DNA of 64,000 nt from Coix lacryma-jobi var. lacryma-jobi. Taxonomy: Eukaryota > Streptophyta > Magnoliopsida > Poales > Poaceae. The translations under genes and the position numbers were made by a program. Shown here in pieces: positions 33,195 through 43,451 of the stretch. The notes beneath the pieces were generated by a model, which worked only from the letters and a program-made list of their open reading frames with translations, ran no database searches and was not told where the DNA came from. Every line of letters starts with the position of its first letter. The first letter of the stretch is position 1. The stretch spans positions 24,212,953-24,276,952 of the forward strand of contig CM019825.1 in assembly GCA_009763385.1 (NCBI GenBank). Reading direction: 5' to 3'.

Positions 33195-33520
33195 GGCCCC
33201 GTTTGGTACAGCTCAACTTCACTAGTGAAGCTGTTTTTTAAAAAATAGCTTTATAAGCAACTTACTAGGTGAAGCTGCGCTGTTTTGAAAAAATTGTTTG
33301 GTAAAACAGTTTCACCAACAACTTTATGCATGATTGAGAGAGAGAAATGAAGGTGTAAGCTATGAAAAGCTATTTTTTCAGCTTCATGGGTGAAGTTGTT
33401 TTTGTGAGAGGGGGAATAAAACAGCTTCATGAGTGAAGCTGTTTTGCAAAATGGTGTTTGACAAAAAAAAACAGCTCACACCAGCTCATGAAGCTGTTGT
33501 GAGGTGTACCAAACATGCCC
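33195..33520. mobile_element. MITE of the GGCCCCGTTTGGTAC family
   Basis: Ends are GGCCCCGTTTGGTACAGCTC and GGTGTACCAAACATGCCC. The interior repeats AGCTTCA/TGAAGCT words in both orientations. TAT occurs on both sides, but the target duplication type is uncertain, so PIF/Harbinger or hAT cannot be decided. Confidence 0.8.
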
Positions 33521-33729
33521 TATATACAACACTTGCTCTGCTCGGCACGTAGGCCCCACCCAACCCGGCCTGAAGAACGAGCACTTCTGCGTCCTTTTTG
33601 AAATTTCTCTCCTTTATGTTTATGAGAGAAAAACAGAGACTCCCTTTCGAAATCTTCTCACAAAAAACCGCACGTAAATTAATGAAGTTCGTTGTAGTAT
33701 TGGAATGTAGCTTAGGAGCGGCAGCAGCA

Positions 33730-33876
33730 GGGATGGTGCTCCAAATGGGTATCACAGTTCTCCTCTAGTTTAATTTAAAGAACTAACTAGACAATTTCTC
33801 TCCTCATTTTTTGCAATCTAGTTCATTTAGTTAAACTAGGGGAGAACCGCGGATAACTATTTGGAGCACCATTCCC
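33730..33876. mobile_element. Foldback MITE
   Basis: A 147-bp near-complete inverted repeat. The left arm starts GGGATGGTGCTCCAAAT and continues AGTTCTCCTCTAGTTTAA; the right arm in reverse starts GGGAATGGTGCTCCAAAT and continues GGTTCTCCCCTAGTTTAA. Confidence 0.85.
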
Positions 33877-34337
33877 AACCTTAAGCAGCACTGAAGAAAG
33901 ATCTGATGAAGAATGTTGGTTGAAAAGAAAAAGGAAAAGAAAAAAAAAAATCTGATCGAAGACGAAAGCGGGCCTAGATCTTCTACACTAGTACCAGTGA
34001 GGCAGTGAAGTGTCGTCTTTCTCGGAATTTCCGCTTTGTTCTCCTCGCATTCGTCAAAAGGCATCTGTCTGCCTGGAAGCCGGTGCGGGCGTTCATCCAT
34101 CTGCAAGCACTATGCACATGCACATCCGAGTGAGCGGCGGACTGAGCTTTCGCCGCTGAGCTGAAAACCATCCATGCATATTTCTTGTCGTTGTCGAGAA
34201 GATGAGATGTCCGTGTCCGAATCCATCCTACCCGACCCGGCCCGTTTCCCATTTCTCAGAAAGGGGAAAGCAACGGAGCCACAAATCGAAGCGCGTAGGG
34301 ATGGATGGTCCGTGGTGGTCGTTCCTGCAAAATCCAG
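33877..34337. other. Intergenic DNA, no gene seen
   Basis: Short frames on both strands only; an A-run at 33926-33950. Confidence 0.4.
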
Positions 34338-34339
34338 TA

Positions 34340-34598
34340 CTCCCTCCATACCCATATTAGTTGACGTTTAGGACTGCGACACGGTCTTCAAAACACAACT
34401 TTGACCTCTTATTTTTGTAAAAATATTTATGGAAAAGTGATATATGTATACTTTTATGAAAGTATTCTTCAAGACAAATCTATTTATATAATTTTTATAT
34501 TTGTAAACTTAGAAACTTAATAGTTATTGATGATTTATATTCCCAATGTTTGACTCTAATCTTTTCTAAAACGTCAACTAATATGGGTATAGAGAGAG
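34340..34598. mobile_element. Stowaway-like MITE
   Basis: 259 bp; ends CTCCCTCCATACCCATATTAG and CTAATATGGGTATAGAGAGAG, with TA on each side. Confidence 0.88.
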
Positions 34599-35430
34599 TA
34601 CAGGTACAGTACAGCGCAGAAACAGAAAAAAAAAAGCCAGAGGCAGCCGAGCACTCACGGCCGGTGAATGGACTACTGATGAATATGCCGTGCTGTGCTG
34701 TGACCCGACTGCTACTGCTAGTACTGTAGTGCAGCCGCATTGATCGATCTGTCCGGGGTACAGCAAGATTCTCTGCACTGATAACGCGAGCTGAGACTTG
34801 AGCGATGAATTGGCCATGAATGAATACACTGATCGATCTACCCCGGCCCATGCACGCATAATGCCAATATGCCATGTGTAGTAGTACTGCTCTAGTACTT
34901 ACAGCGAGCCAGACAGTCTTGTCTGCTGCGTTCTGCAATCAAACTTCACATGCATGGTCACCTAGAGTCCAGAGAGAGAGAGTGTCACAACAATCTTGCA
35001 TTACCACTTTACAAGTCGGCTTATCAGTAATACTTCATCTTAATTTTCTTTTATAAGACATTATTGAATCAGCCCAAAAACATATCAGCTATTGAAACAA
35101 CTGAAAACGGCCGTGAAAACAACCAGCCGAACAAAAACAGTGTATTTGTGTGTCTTCTTGGCTGTGCGATGCAACGTTCATTCATCCGGTACCCCATCCA
35201 TTCCGCCAGTGCGATGTAATGAATTAGTTCGACAGGGGGGGGGGGGGGGGGGGGCGGCACAGACGGTGACCAGCTGCCAGATGAGGATGCATTTATCATG
35301 CAAGCAGATGCAGGTTGTTTCTTCCTCCTCCTCCTCCTCCTCCTCCCGGGTTTTTTTTATTTTTAACCTTTTTTTATAAAATATTTTAATAATAATCCCA
35401 CTCAAATAAAATTTACACATTTTGACTCTT
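34599..35430. other. Intergenic DNA with a poly-G tract and a TCC microsatellite
   Basis: A run of about 18 G lies at 35236-35254 and a (TCC)n tract at about 35321-35346. No gene seen. Confidence 0.5.
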
Positions 35431-35431
35431 T

Positions 35432-35567
35432 CGTCGTCGCGCCACCAGGAGTGGCGTGACGACGTCTTACACGTAGAATATCCTTTCCAGCGTGGAAAAT
35501 CTTATCACGCCAATGCATGTGGCGTGATAGTAGGGTCTTGTCGCGTCACCGGGAGTGGCGTGACAAG
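35432..35567. repeat. Cluster of three strong hairpins
   Basis: Stems: 35432-35445 with 35451-35464 (14 bp, one G-T, loop CAGGA); 35503-35511 with 35521-35529 (9 bp perfect, loop AATGCATGT); 35537-35549 with 35555-35567 (13 bp, two G-T, loop CGGGA). The first and third share CAC-CRGGA-GTG cores. A smaller TTTCC/GGAAA stem lies near 35484-35498. Probably part of an unclassified repeat family. Confidence 0.75.
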
Positions 35568-35854
35568 ACTGAATTTTCGAAAAATCATAACTCTTCAATA
35601 CGACGTTGGAGGAAGATGATTTTTATATGAAAATTGTAGCTCTCGATGAGATCTACAACTTTATAGTTTTGAGTTTTTTCATTTGAGAACGTTAAGATGC
35701 TCAAAAAAATCAAATACCTTTTCAGCGTCATAATAAACGCAGATAAGAGTTCGTCGATTTTGAAAATTCATATATTTTTTGCATGGTATCAAATAAAGAT
35801 ACTTTTTGAGTATATGATTTTCAAAAAAAAAATCATGATTTTCATATATCCAGG

Positions 35855-35938
35855 GGTTGGATTCGACCCGGCCTGGCCGTCCAACTTCTTTGTACCCTTG
35901 GGGACTTAGCCATGTGCTCTACGAGCACTTCCTCACAT
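35855..35938 (-). other. Second tRNA-like cassette
   Basis: On the minus strand it has D-arm-like GTAGAGCACATGGCTAAGTC and B-box-like GGTCGAATCC, about 55 bp apart, in an otherwise AT-rich repeat region. Too diverged to be called a functional tRNA. Confidence 0.4.
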
Positions 35939-35979
35939 AAAACCATGTCCGGACACTCAGAAGCCCACACTCTAATTAG

Positions 35980-36210
35980 GGGGTGTTTAGTTGGTAGGAA
36001 TTTTGGTGTAAAGTCACTGTAGCACTTTCGTTGTTATTTGACAAACTTTGTCCAAATATGGACCAACTAGACTTAAAAGATTCGTTTCGACATTTACAGA
36101 CAAACTGTGCTATTAGTTATTTTTTTAACCTACATTTAATACTCCATGCATACGTCCAAAGATTCGATGTGATGGAGAATCTTGTAAATATTTGGGATCT
36201 AAACATGCCC
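35980..36210. mobile_element. Tourist-like MITE, TTA duplication
   Basis: 231 bp, ends GGGTGTTTAG and CTAAACATGCCC, TTA at 35977-35979 and 36211-36213. The interior has GTTATTTGACAAACTTTGTCC, as in the 21174 family. Confidence 0.85.
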
Positions 36211-36728
36211 TTAGTGGAATAGCTACTTCAAAAAGGAAGCGTTGGTGGGTTTGGTGAGACTACCTCCAATGAGCACACATCTATCTAAGAAATACAAATG
36301 AAAAGCCAATGTACACTATGCTATTATTATTTTTAGCTTGCCAACATGCATTTCGCTTTTTCCAGAGCATTCGAGGTAGGTAAGCATGCCCACAAATATG
36401 AGCAAAGGAATCTGTCAAGAAGATCACAACTTCAATACGGGCCGGGCTGCTGCCCTGGTTACAACTACTAAATTGGAAAAGCCATTGCATCATGCAAAAA
36501 GGGCTCCTGTGCAGCTAGTCCATCCAAGGAGGAGGAGGTTGCTGCTGCTGGAATATGTGGAAAGGATGTGTTTAGCTAGGTCTTTGATTTTACACAAATG
36601 GGAGCAGGTCGACGATGAGACGGACCGCCGCTAGCTTCGATCTGATATCCCTCATGTCCTCTTTTTTTTCCTCTCCACTTTTCCTGTGTCTGAGTCTGAC
36701 TGATGAGTCTTGGTACGTTTCTCGATTT
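36211..36728. other. Intergenic DNA, no gene seen
   Basis: Short frames only; no repeat recognised. Confidence 0.4.
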
Positions 36729-36784
36729 GGGCCTTGTTTAGATGGAAGAATTTTGCAAAAATTTTCCTGTACCGTTTTTGTTGT
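36729..36784. mobile_element. Left part of a Tourist-like MITE split by the Tat-like element
   Basis: It starts GGGCCTTGTTTAG and runs to the insertion point GTTGT. The same MITE resumes at 63925 (GTTGTTATTTGACAAAC) and continues to the window end. TTATTTGACAAAC is the conserved interior of this family. Confidence 0.85.
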
Positions 36785-36832
36785 TGTCGGTGGTACGAAA
36801 AAGGTACCCCCAATCAGCGCAAAACACCCAAA

Positions 36833-37077
36833 CGCTCTGTCTCCGTCTCGCCCGAGTCCTCCCAGCCAGGCCTCGGGCGAACGTTCTGTCTTCGTCTCGC
36901 CCGAGCCCTCCCAGACAGGCCTCGGGCGAACGCTCTGTCTCCGTCTTGCCCGAGCCCTCCCAGCCAGGCCTCGGGCGAACGCTCTGTCTCCGTCTCGCCC
37001 GAGCCCTCCCAGCAAGGCCTCGGGCGAGCGCGATCGCTTTCTGTCTCGCCCGAGCCCTCCAGGCCTCGGGCGAGCGC
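36833..37077. repeat. 49-bp tandem repeats in the 5' LTR
   Basis: Five units, each with TCGCCCGAG followed about 20 bp later by its complement CTCGGGCGA, so every unit can form a hairpin. The last unit is shortened. The same array lies at about 62741-62986 in the 3' LTR. Confidence 0.9.
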
Positions 37078-37733
37078 GCCCCCACACCTCGAGCATTAAC
37101 GCACGGACCTCGAGCTGCACAGACAGCCGTACCAGCCCATACCACGTATTTAATGCCTTCACCTACTCCGGTCATGTCCACTAGTGCACAGCGTGTACCA
37201 CAGTAACTCGGTGTAAAGGTCAAGTCTCGTTTTCACCAGAAGCATGGGCAAAAGGGCACCAGTACAACACTGTTCGGCCAAGCCAGGCACTGCAACCCCT
37301 CGAGGCCGGCAACGCGCCCCTCGAGCCCTACACTGTAACCCCTCGAGGCCGGCAACGCGCCCCTCGAGCCCTGCACTGTAACACCTCGAGGCCGGCTCCG
37401 CGCCCCTCGAGCCCCCGTGGCACCACCTCGAAGCCGGCTCCGCGCCCTTCGAGCCCTAACTACTTTCGTGCTATTGGAGGACAGGTACCCCAAGACCCGG
37501 AGGGACCCCGCCGCGTACTGTACATTCCGGGATGGGTGCTGTACGGCTCCCGCCTTGTCGCGGCACCACGTCCGCGCCCAGGATGGAAGCCACGACCCAA
37601 GGACGCCTCAACAGCGACGATCACATCGGCTCCAGTGGCCCCGACAAGACAGGGTTCCTACCCTTCTCCGTATGGGGCACCATACGCCCCGACACCTGTA
37701 ATACCTTTATGTAACCCTGGCCTCCCCTTGCTC

Positions 37734-37740
37734 TATAAAA
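37734..37740 (+). promoter_or_regulatory. TATA box of the Tat-like 5' LTR
   Basis: CTCTATAAAAGGGG in the last quarter of the LTR; its twin is at 63643-63649 in the 3' LTR. Transcription would start about 30 bp downstream, within GGGCCCTCATTC. Confidence 0.75.
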
Positions 37741-38017
37741 GGGGACGCTAGGGCCCTCATTCAAGAGGACGGACACAACACACGAGTCCACGCACAAGCA
37801 CGAGTCCGGACTCCGGTCCACGCTCACTGAGCTTGTATTCTCCCCTGTACAAGCATTTAGGTGCAAGTAATACAAGAACATCCCCCCGCTGGACGTAGGG
37901 CCTTCTTTGCCCGAACCAGGATAAATCCTTGTGTCCTCTTGCATCACCATCTAGGAAGAGAAGCACGCGATCATATCACTCGTTGGTGTGATACCCCCGG
38001 GTACGAAACACCGACAG

Positions 38018-38036
38018 TTGGCGCGCCAAATAGGGG
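38018..38036 (+). other. Primer binding site of the Tat-like element
   Basis: TTGGCGCGCCAAATAGGGG starts one base after the LTR. The first 12 bases, TTGGCGCGCCAA, are a perfect palindrome. It is not the initiator-Met site; the cognate tRNA was not determined. Confidence 0.7.
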
Positions 38037-38074
38037 ACTTCGCGTGTCCGAGCCGATTTCTCGTTGATTCCTGG

Positions 38075-40201
38075 ATGGCTTCATCCCCTCTTCCGTTCTT
38101 GGCTGGTGCCGTCGTCTGGTTCGGGAGCCTCGAGTTCCTGGCCACAGGCAACGGCAACGAGCTGACTCTGCTCTCCACGGAGGGCCCGAGCGGAGTGCTT
38201 GTCACGCCACCCCGCGCGGGGGGCGTGACGCGTCGCCCGCACCACCACACGTCGCCACATCGCGAGCGGCGCCGTCGTCACCGTCGTCGCCGGGCGCAGG
38301 CGGTGCCCGCGGCAAACACCTACGCCCCCGTAGCCGGTGCAGGGTCCCCAAGGGGAAACCAGCCCGGCGCGCGGCCGGAGACCTCCAGGGCGCACCCGCG
38401 CCCGCCCAGCGACTTCGCATTCATCATGCGTACGGACCAGGAACCAGGCCAGAGGCCTCCGAGCCGTGCGCCGTCGACGCCACTCAGCCTCCTCCCGTAC
38501 GGGTCGCGCCGCGCTCGACGCCAGCGGTTCCCGGTCGGCCTCGACAACTCTGCGGCTGTATACGCCCACCGCCTCGACGAGCGCCATCAGGACCAGACGG
38601 TGGCGGACCGGGAGCAGCGTTCGGGCGCGCTGCTGCAGGCCATGGCCAGCCTGGAGATCGTCCACCCCGCGTGCGTCGACCGCGACTTCTTGCGAGCCTT
38701 CGAGCCACCTCGGCGAGCCACCGTCGGAGAATGGTACCGCGAGCTGCGGTCCCAGCATCGGTCAAGGCGGCGTGCCGTCAACAGCTCCGACTCCGACGAA
38801 TACGACTACCACGACCCCGACCTCTGGGATCCCACCAGGGAGTGCTTCCACCTCGAGGGAGTCGTATGCGATACCGAGGACGAAGGCGACGACGACAGGC
38901 CGACGCTCGACCTAGAGGGACCTAGCGACGTGGCCGCGGCAGGCGGATCACGCGTTCAGGGAAGGGACGAACCTCCAGCACCGGCTGTACCGCCTAAGCA
39001 CGACGATGGCCGGGCGGCGCAACTCGCACAAGTGCAGGAGGCAATCACCAAAGCCGAGGAGGAACGGCGACACCTGCTGCAGCTCCGGCAAACCCTGATG
39101 CAGGAACCACCCCAGCCCCGAGGAGCCGGAGCTCGAGGCCGGGCTCGAGAGGTCCACCGGCGGATCCTCGAGGACGGGGCACCAGCACGCCCCGAGGTAT
39201 GTTTCCCGCGAGCTGGGCAGAACGTGGTGGCCGCGGCAATGATGCTCCGTGACCTGCCCGCCGTCTCCAACCCCGATGCCAGGCGCATGCTCGGAGAAAT
39301 GAAAAACCTCCTCGAGACAGCCGCGGTACAGCAGGCCGAGAGCTCGGCGTCGCGCCGACGCAGAGCAGCCTCGGGGAGACCGGCGGACACGCCCCACGAC
39401 GCTCGCGAGGCATCCGTCCACGAGCCGGACGCCTCTCGAGCTAGGCCAGTCCGCGAACGGATCGTCGACAACCGGCCACCTCGAGACCCCAACGACGCCC
39501 GCAACGACATCAACCGACGGCGCAAGGACAAGGGGGCCCAAGAGCGTGGCTATAGCGCCCATCGAGGGGGGCGCTACGACAGCGACGAGGACCGGCAGGT
39601 CCTCGAGCCCCCGGGGCCCCGAGTCTTCAGCCGGGCCATCCGCAGCTCGACCCTCCCCGACCGCTTCCGACCGCCGACCAACATCGTGAAGTATGACGGG
39701 GAGGTCGAGCCCAAGCTCTGGCTCTCGGACTTCCGCCTTGGCTGCCAACTGGGCGGGGCGAAGAACGACGACCGCATGATCATACGTCAACTCCCACTTT
39801 ACCTCTCGGACACCGCCCGCCGGTGGCTCGAGGGGCTCCCGCCGGATCGGATCCATGACTGGGCCGACCTAGTCAGGGTCTTCGACGGGAATTTCAAGGG
39901 GACCTGCGTGCGTCCAGGCAACCCCTGGGACCTACGGCGTTGCAGGCAGGCGGCGGACGAGCCCCTCCGCGACTTCGCTCGACGGTTCTCGAAGCAGCGT
40001 CTCGAGCTCCCCCACGTGCCTGACGAGGACGTCATCTCTGCGTTCCTCGCAGGCACGACATGCCAAGAGCTTGTTCATGAGCTAGGACGCTACCGTCCCG
40101 GGATGGTCGAGGACCTGATGGATCGCGTCACCAGCTTTGCTTCGGGCGACGAAGCAGTGGGGCTTTCTTTGGCCGTTCCACGGACAAGGGCAAGGCGGTG
40201 A
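38075..40201 (+). CDS. gag: Tat-like Gag polyprotein
   Basis: The frame is open from within the LTR; the first internal Met is MASSPLPFL at 38075, about 709 codons. The N-terminal half is Arg/Pro-rich and low complexity, with a charged helical segment around AQLAQVQEAITKAEEE. The conserved gag capsid domain lies near the C-terminus, from FRPPTNIVKYDGEVEPKLWL through ARRWLEGLPPDRIHDWADL to DEDVISAFLAG. The frame ends at TGA (40199-40201), four bases into the protease frame, and its last residues (LSLAVPRTRARR) look out of frame. A base is probably missing from the G-run at 40159-40162; programmed frameshifting is less likely. Confidence 0.85.
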   Translation: MASSPLPFLAGAVVWFGSLEFLATGNGNELTLLSTEGPSGVLVTPPRAGGVTRRPHHHTSPHRERRRRHRRRRAQAVPAANTYAPVAGAGSPRGNQPGARPETSRAHPRPPSDFAFIMRTDQEPGQRPPSRAPSTPLSLLPYGSRRARRQRFPVGLDNSAAVYAHRLDERHQDQTVADREQRSGALLQAMASLEIVHPACVDRDFLRAFEPPRRATVGEWYRELRSQHRSRRRAVNSSDSDEYDYHDPDLWDPTRECFHLEGVVCDTEDEGDDDRPTLDLEGPSDVAAAGGSRVQGRDEPPAPAVPPKHDDGRAAQLAQVQEAITKAEEERRHLLQLRQTLMQEPPQPRGAGARGRAREVHRRILEDGAPARPEVCFPRAGQNVVAAAMMLRDLPAVSNPDARRMLGEMKNLLETAAVQQAESSASRRRRAASGRPADTPHDAREASVHEPDASRARPVRERIVDNRPPRDPNDARNDINRRRKDKGAQERGYSAHRGGRYDSDEDRQVLEPPGPRVFSRAIRSSTLPDRFRPPTNIVKYDGEVEPKLWLSDFRLGCQLGGAKNDDRMIIRQLPLYLSDTARRWLEGLPPDRIHDWADLVRVFDGNFKGTCVRPGNPWDLRRCRQAADEPLRDFARRFSKQRLELPHVPDEDVISAFLAGTTCQELVHELGRYRPGMVEDLMDRVTSFASGDEAVGLSLAVPRTRARR

Positions 40202-41367
40202 TCGCGCCGGAAGGCTCCAACAAGGGCAACGACGCCAAGGACGACAACAATGACGGCAACAAAAGGAAGAAAAACAAACGCAAAGGCCAGAAGGCGAAGC
40301 GTGGCGCCGATGACGACGACGACAAAGAGGTGCTCGCGGGCGCCCTCGAGCCTAAGAAGCCCCGAGGCCCCCCCGATGGGGCTGTTTTCGACCAGATGCT
40401 CGAAGATCCCTGCACCTACCACAGGGGCCCCGTAAACCACAAGTTGAAAGACTGCCGACTGTTGAAGGGCTACTACTCCAAGCTCGGTGATAAGAGGGAA
40501 GACGCGCCTAAGGGAAAGGATACCGATCGACGCGGCGGCAGGAACGCGGATGGCGACTTCCCCCCGGTACGCGACTGCTACATGATCTACGGGGGGCCGA
40601 CCGTCGGGCTCTCAGCTCGAGAAAGAAAGAAGGAGCGCCGGGAAATCTTTTCGCTTGGCCACGACGCCCCCCGGTATCTTGACTGGTCCGATGCGCCGAT
40701 CACGTTCGACCGTGACGACCATCCGGACCGTGTCATAAACCCGGGGGCTTACCCCCTCGTCGTCGACCCCATCATAATCGACGTTCGGTTCTCCAAGGTG
40801 TTGATGGATGGGGGCTCGAGCCTCAACATCATATACCTCGAGACCCTCGACCTCCTGGGGATTTCAGAGGGACAGCTTCGACCCAGCGTCGGGGGGTTCC
40901 ACGGAGTAGTACCAGGAAAGAAAGCCCACCCCCTTGGGCGCATCGACCTGCCAGTCTGCTTCGGCACGCCGGCAAACTTCCGTCAGGAAACGCTCACCTT
41001 CGAGGTGGTCGGCTTCCAAGGGACCTACCACGCCATCATCGGCCGGCCAGGCTACGCCAAGTTCATGGCGATTCCTAACTACACGTACTTGAAGCTCAAG
41101 ATGCCAGGGCCAAAAGGGGTCATCACCGTTGACACCTCCTACGAGCACGCATACTACTGCGACGTGGAGTGCGTCGAGCGGGGGGAGGCCAACGTCCACC
41201 TCGACTCGCTCGAGGCCTTGGCAGCTCTGGCCACCGAGGAGGCCCCAGAAGCAAAGCGTCACGCCGGCACCTTCGAGCCGGCTGAGCACACCAAGCAAGT
41301 ACCCGTCGACCCGACCTCGGCCAATGTCAAGACGCTGACCATCAGTACCAGCCTCGAGCCCAAATAG
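40198..41367 (+). CDS. Tat-like gag C-terminus and aspartic protease region
   Basis: A 389-codon frame following the probable frameshift. It starts with a Lys/Asp-rich stretch and has a pseudo-knuckle region (CTYHRGPVNHKLKDC). The retropepsin core is VLMDGGSSLNIIYLETL at about residues 201-217 (codons near 40798-40848), with catalytic Asp in DGGS as usual for Tat elements, and the flap/ALG-like AIIGRPGY further on. It ends at TAG (41365-41367) in LEPK-stop; the same frame continues directly into reverse transcriptase, so the stop is a nonsense mutation. Confidence 0.8.
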   Translation: MIAPEGSNKGNDAKDDNNDGNKRKKNKRKGQKAKRGADDDDDKEVLAGALEPKKPRGPPDGAVFDQMLEDPCTYHRGPVNHKLKDCRLLKGYYSKLGDKREDAPKGKDTDRRGGRNADGDFPPVRDCYMIYGGPTVGLSARERKKERREIFSLGHDAPRYLDWSDAPITFDRDDHPDRVINPGAYPLVVDPIIIDVRFSKVLMDGGSSLNIIYLETLDLLGISEGQLRPSVGGFHGVVPGKKAHPLGRIDLPVCFGTPANFRQETLTFEVVGFQGTYHAIIGRPGYAKFMAIPNYTYLKLKMPGPKGVITVDTSYEHAYYCDVECVERGEANVHLDSLEALAALATEEAPEAKRHAGTFEPAEHTKQVPVDPTSANVKTLTISTSLEPK

Positions 41368-42909
41368 GAAGCAGTGCTCGTCGACTTTCTCCGCGCGAAC
41401 ATCGACATGTTCGCGTGGAACCCCTCGGACATGCCGGGCATACCGAGGGAAGTCGCCGAGCATGCCTTGGAGATCCAGCCCGGGTCCAGACCAGTGAAGC
41501 AACGCCTGCGCCGCTTCGACGAGGAAAAGCGCAGGATCATCGGCGAAGAGGTGCACAAGCTTTTGGCGGCCGGATTCATCAAGGAGGTATTTTTCCCAGA
41601 GTGGCTAGCTAACCCTGTACTAGTCAGGAAAAAGAATGGAAAAATGCGGATGTGTGTAGATTACACTGGTCTGAATAAAGCATGTACAAAAGTTCCATTT
41701 CCTTTACCTAGAATTGACCAGATCGTCGATTCCACTGCTGGGTGCGAAGTGCTTTCGTTCCTTGATGCGTATTCCGGCTACCACCAAATTAGGATGAGAA
41801 AATCCGATGAGCTCGCGACCTCTTTTATCACGCCATTTGGTATGTATTGCTATGTTACGATGCCCTTCGGCCTTCGAAACGCCGGGGCAACGTACCAACG
41901 ATGTATGCAGCACATCTTTGGCGAGCACATAGGCAAGACCGTCGAGGCCTACGTCGATGACATCGTGGTTAAAACTAAAAAAGTAGGGAACCTCATCAGC
42001 AACCTCGAGACCACGTTCGAGTGCCTCCGGGCTAAGAATGTGAAGCTCAACCCCGAGAAGTGTGTCTTTGGTGTGCCTCGAGGCATGCTACTTGGCTACA
42101 TCGTCTCACAACGGGGGATCGAGGCAAACCCTGAAAAAATCTCAGCAGTCACGAGGATGGGCCCGATTCGTGACCTCAAGGGTGTGCAGAAAGTAACAGG
42201 CTGCCTAGCCGCTCTCAGCAGATTCATCTCGAGGCTGGGGGAAAAAGCACTACCCCTCTACCGCCTACTAAAAAAGACGGAACACTTTGCGTGGACCGCC
42301 GAAGCCGAGGAGGCCTTAACCAAGTTGAAGGGGTTGCTGACTTCTGCACCAATTCTCGTGCCCCCGCGACCAGCCGAAGGTGACGATTCCCCCGAGCCCC
42401 TCCTCCTCTATGTGGCCGCAACCACTCAGGTGGTTAGCGCGGTCATAGCCGTCGAGAGGCACGAGGAGGGTCATACATTGCCGGTCCAGCGACCGGTATA
42501 CTTCACCAGTGAGGTACTCTCCGAGGCCAAGGTCCGGTACCCGCACATCCAAAAGCTGCTCTACGACATCATCGTCACAAGGCGCAAGCTCCAGCACTAC
42601 TTCCTCGCTCATCCCGTGACGGTGGTGTCGTCCTTCCCCCTCGGAGAGATCGTCAACAATCGGGAGGCCACGGGGCGCATCGCCAAGTGGTCCGCCGAAC
42701 TAATGGGGGAGACCATCACCTATGCCCCGCGAAAGGCCATCAAGTCGCAAGCGTTGGCGGACTTCGTTGCTGAATGGACCGACACTCAGCTCCCGCCGGT
42801 ACAGATTCAAGCCGAGCTCTGGACCATGTACTTCGATGGATCCCTCACGAAGACAGGGGCAGGAGCAGGCCTGCTCTTCATCTCACCCCTCGGAGTACAC
42901 ATGCGCTAC
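41368..42909 (+). pseudogene. Tat-like reverse transcriptase and start of RNase H, interrupted
   Basis: In frame with the protease after the TAG stop. It begins with the DMFAWNPSDMPGIP segment common before reverse transcriptase. RT motifs are visible: VRKKNGKMRMCVDYTGLN, FLDAYSGYHQI, MPFGLRNAGATYQ and the catalytic AYVDDIVVKT. The thumb and connection follow, then the RNase H start (MYFDGSLTKTGAG, with the first catalytic Asp). The frame is cut at 42909 by gypsy 2 and resumes in the same frame at 54687. Confidence 0.9.
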
Positions 42910-43451
42910 TGTGACACCCCAATTTTAAGAACAAAATTGGAGCACAATATATGTATGCCAGGATCAATTTTCATACATATATCCACATCATAGTAAATAT
43001 CAAAACAATGCTTTATTAATAATATCGAACTTTATTACATAAATGACCCTCGGGTCTGAAATAAAAGTACAGACTCTCATGATAACGGACTCTAATGAAG
43101 ACGCTGATGTAGATGCGGAAAACGGGACTCCATCTCCACAGGAAGGTCGACCGGGGGTAGCGCCATCCTAGTACAGGTCGTCAGGGTCGTAGCCTCCGTC
43201 TTCTGGATACTCCTGCTCCTCGTACGTGTAGTCTCCAGCGTCTGGGTGGGGTAGCAGGGGGGACAAAGAGGAAGGGTGAGTACATCGAAATGTACTCCGC
43301 AAGTGTAGGAAATATATGCTTATGAGGCTTATAACAAAGGTAGGCTGACTTGTTTGACTCAAGCGCCTAAAGCGACACACCCTATTAACCCTATTAATCC
43401 TATGCACCTATTTACTAGGTTATAGACAGACTCTGTAGAAAAGTAACAACA

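Larger units (their letters stand above)
36785..38016 (+). repeat. 5' LTR of the Tat-like element
   Basis: It contains five 49-bp units (36833-37077) and three or four roughly 43-bp CCTCGAGGCCGGC-type units (37287-37455), then a TATA box at 37734-37740. It ends ACACCGACA beside the primer site. Confidence 0.95.

Noticed and set aside
36590..37223. Frames of 130-190 codons across the Tat-like LTR repeats
   Set aside because: They translate the 49-bp tandem units in several phases (repeating 49-bp units lack stops).
38081..39856. Long minus-strand frames opposite the Tat-like gag
   Set aside because: Shadows of GC-rich gag codons; no introns, promoter or domain support.
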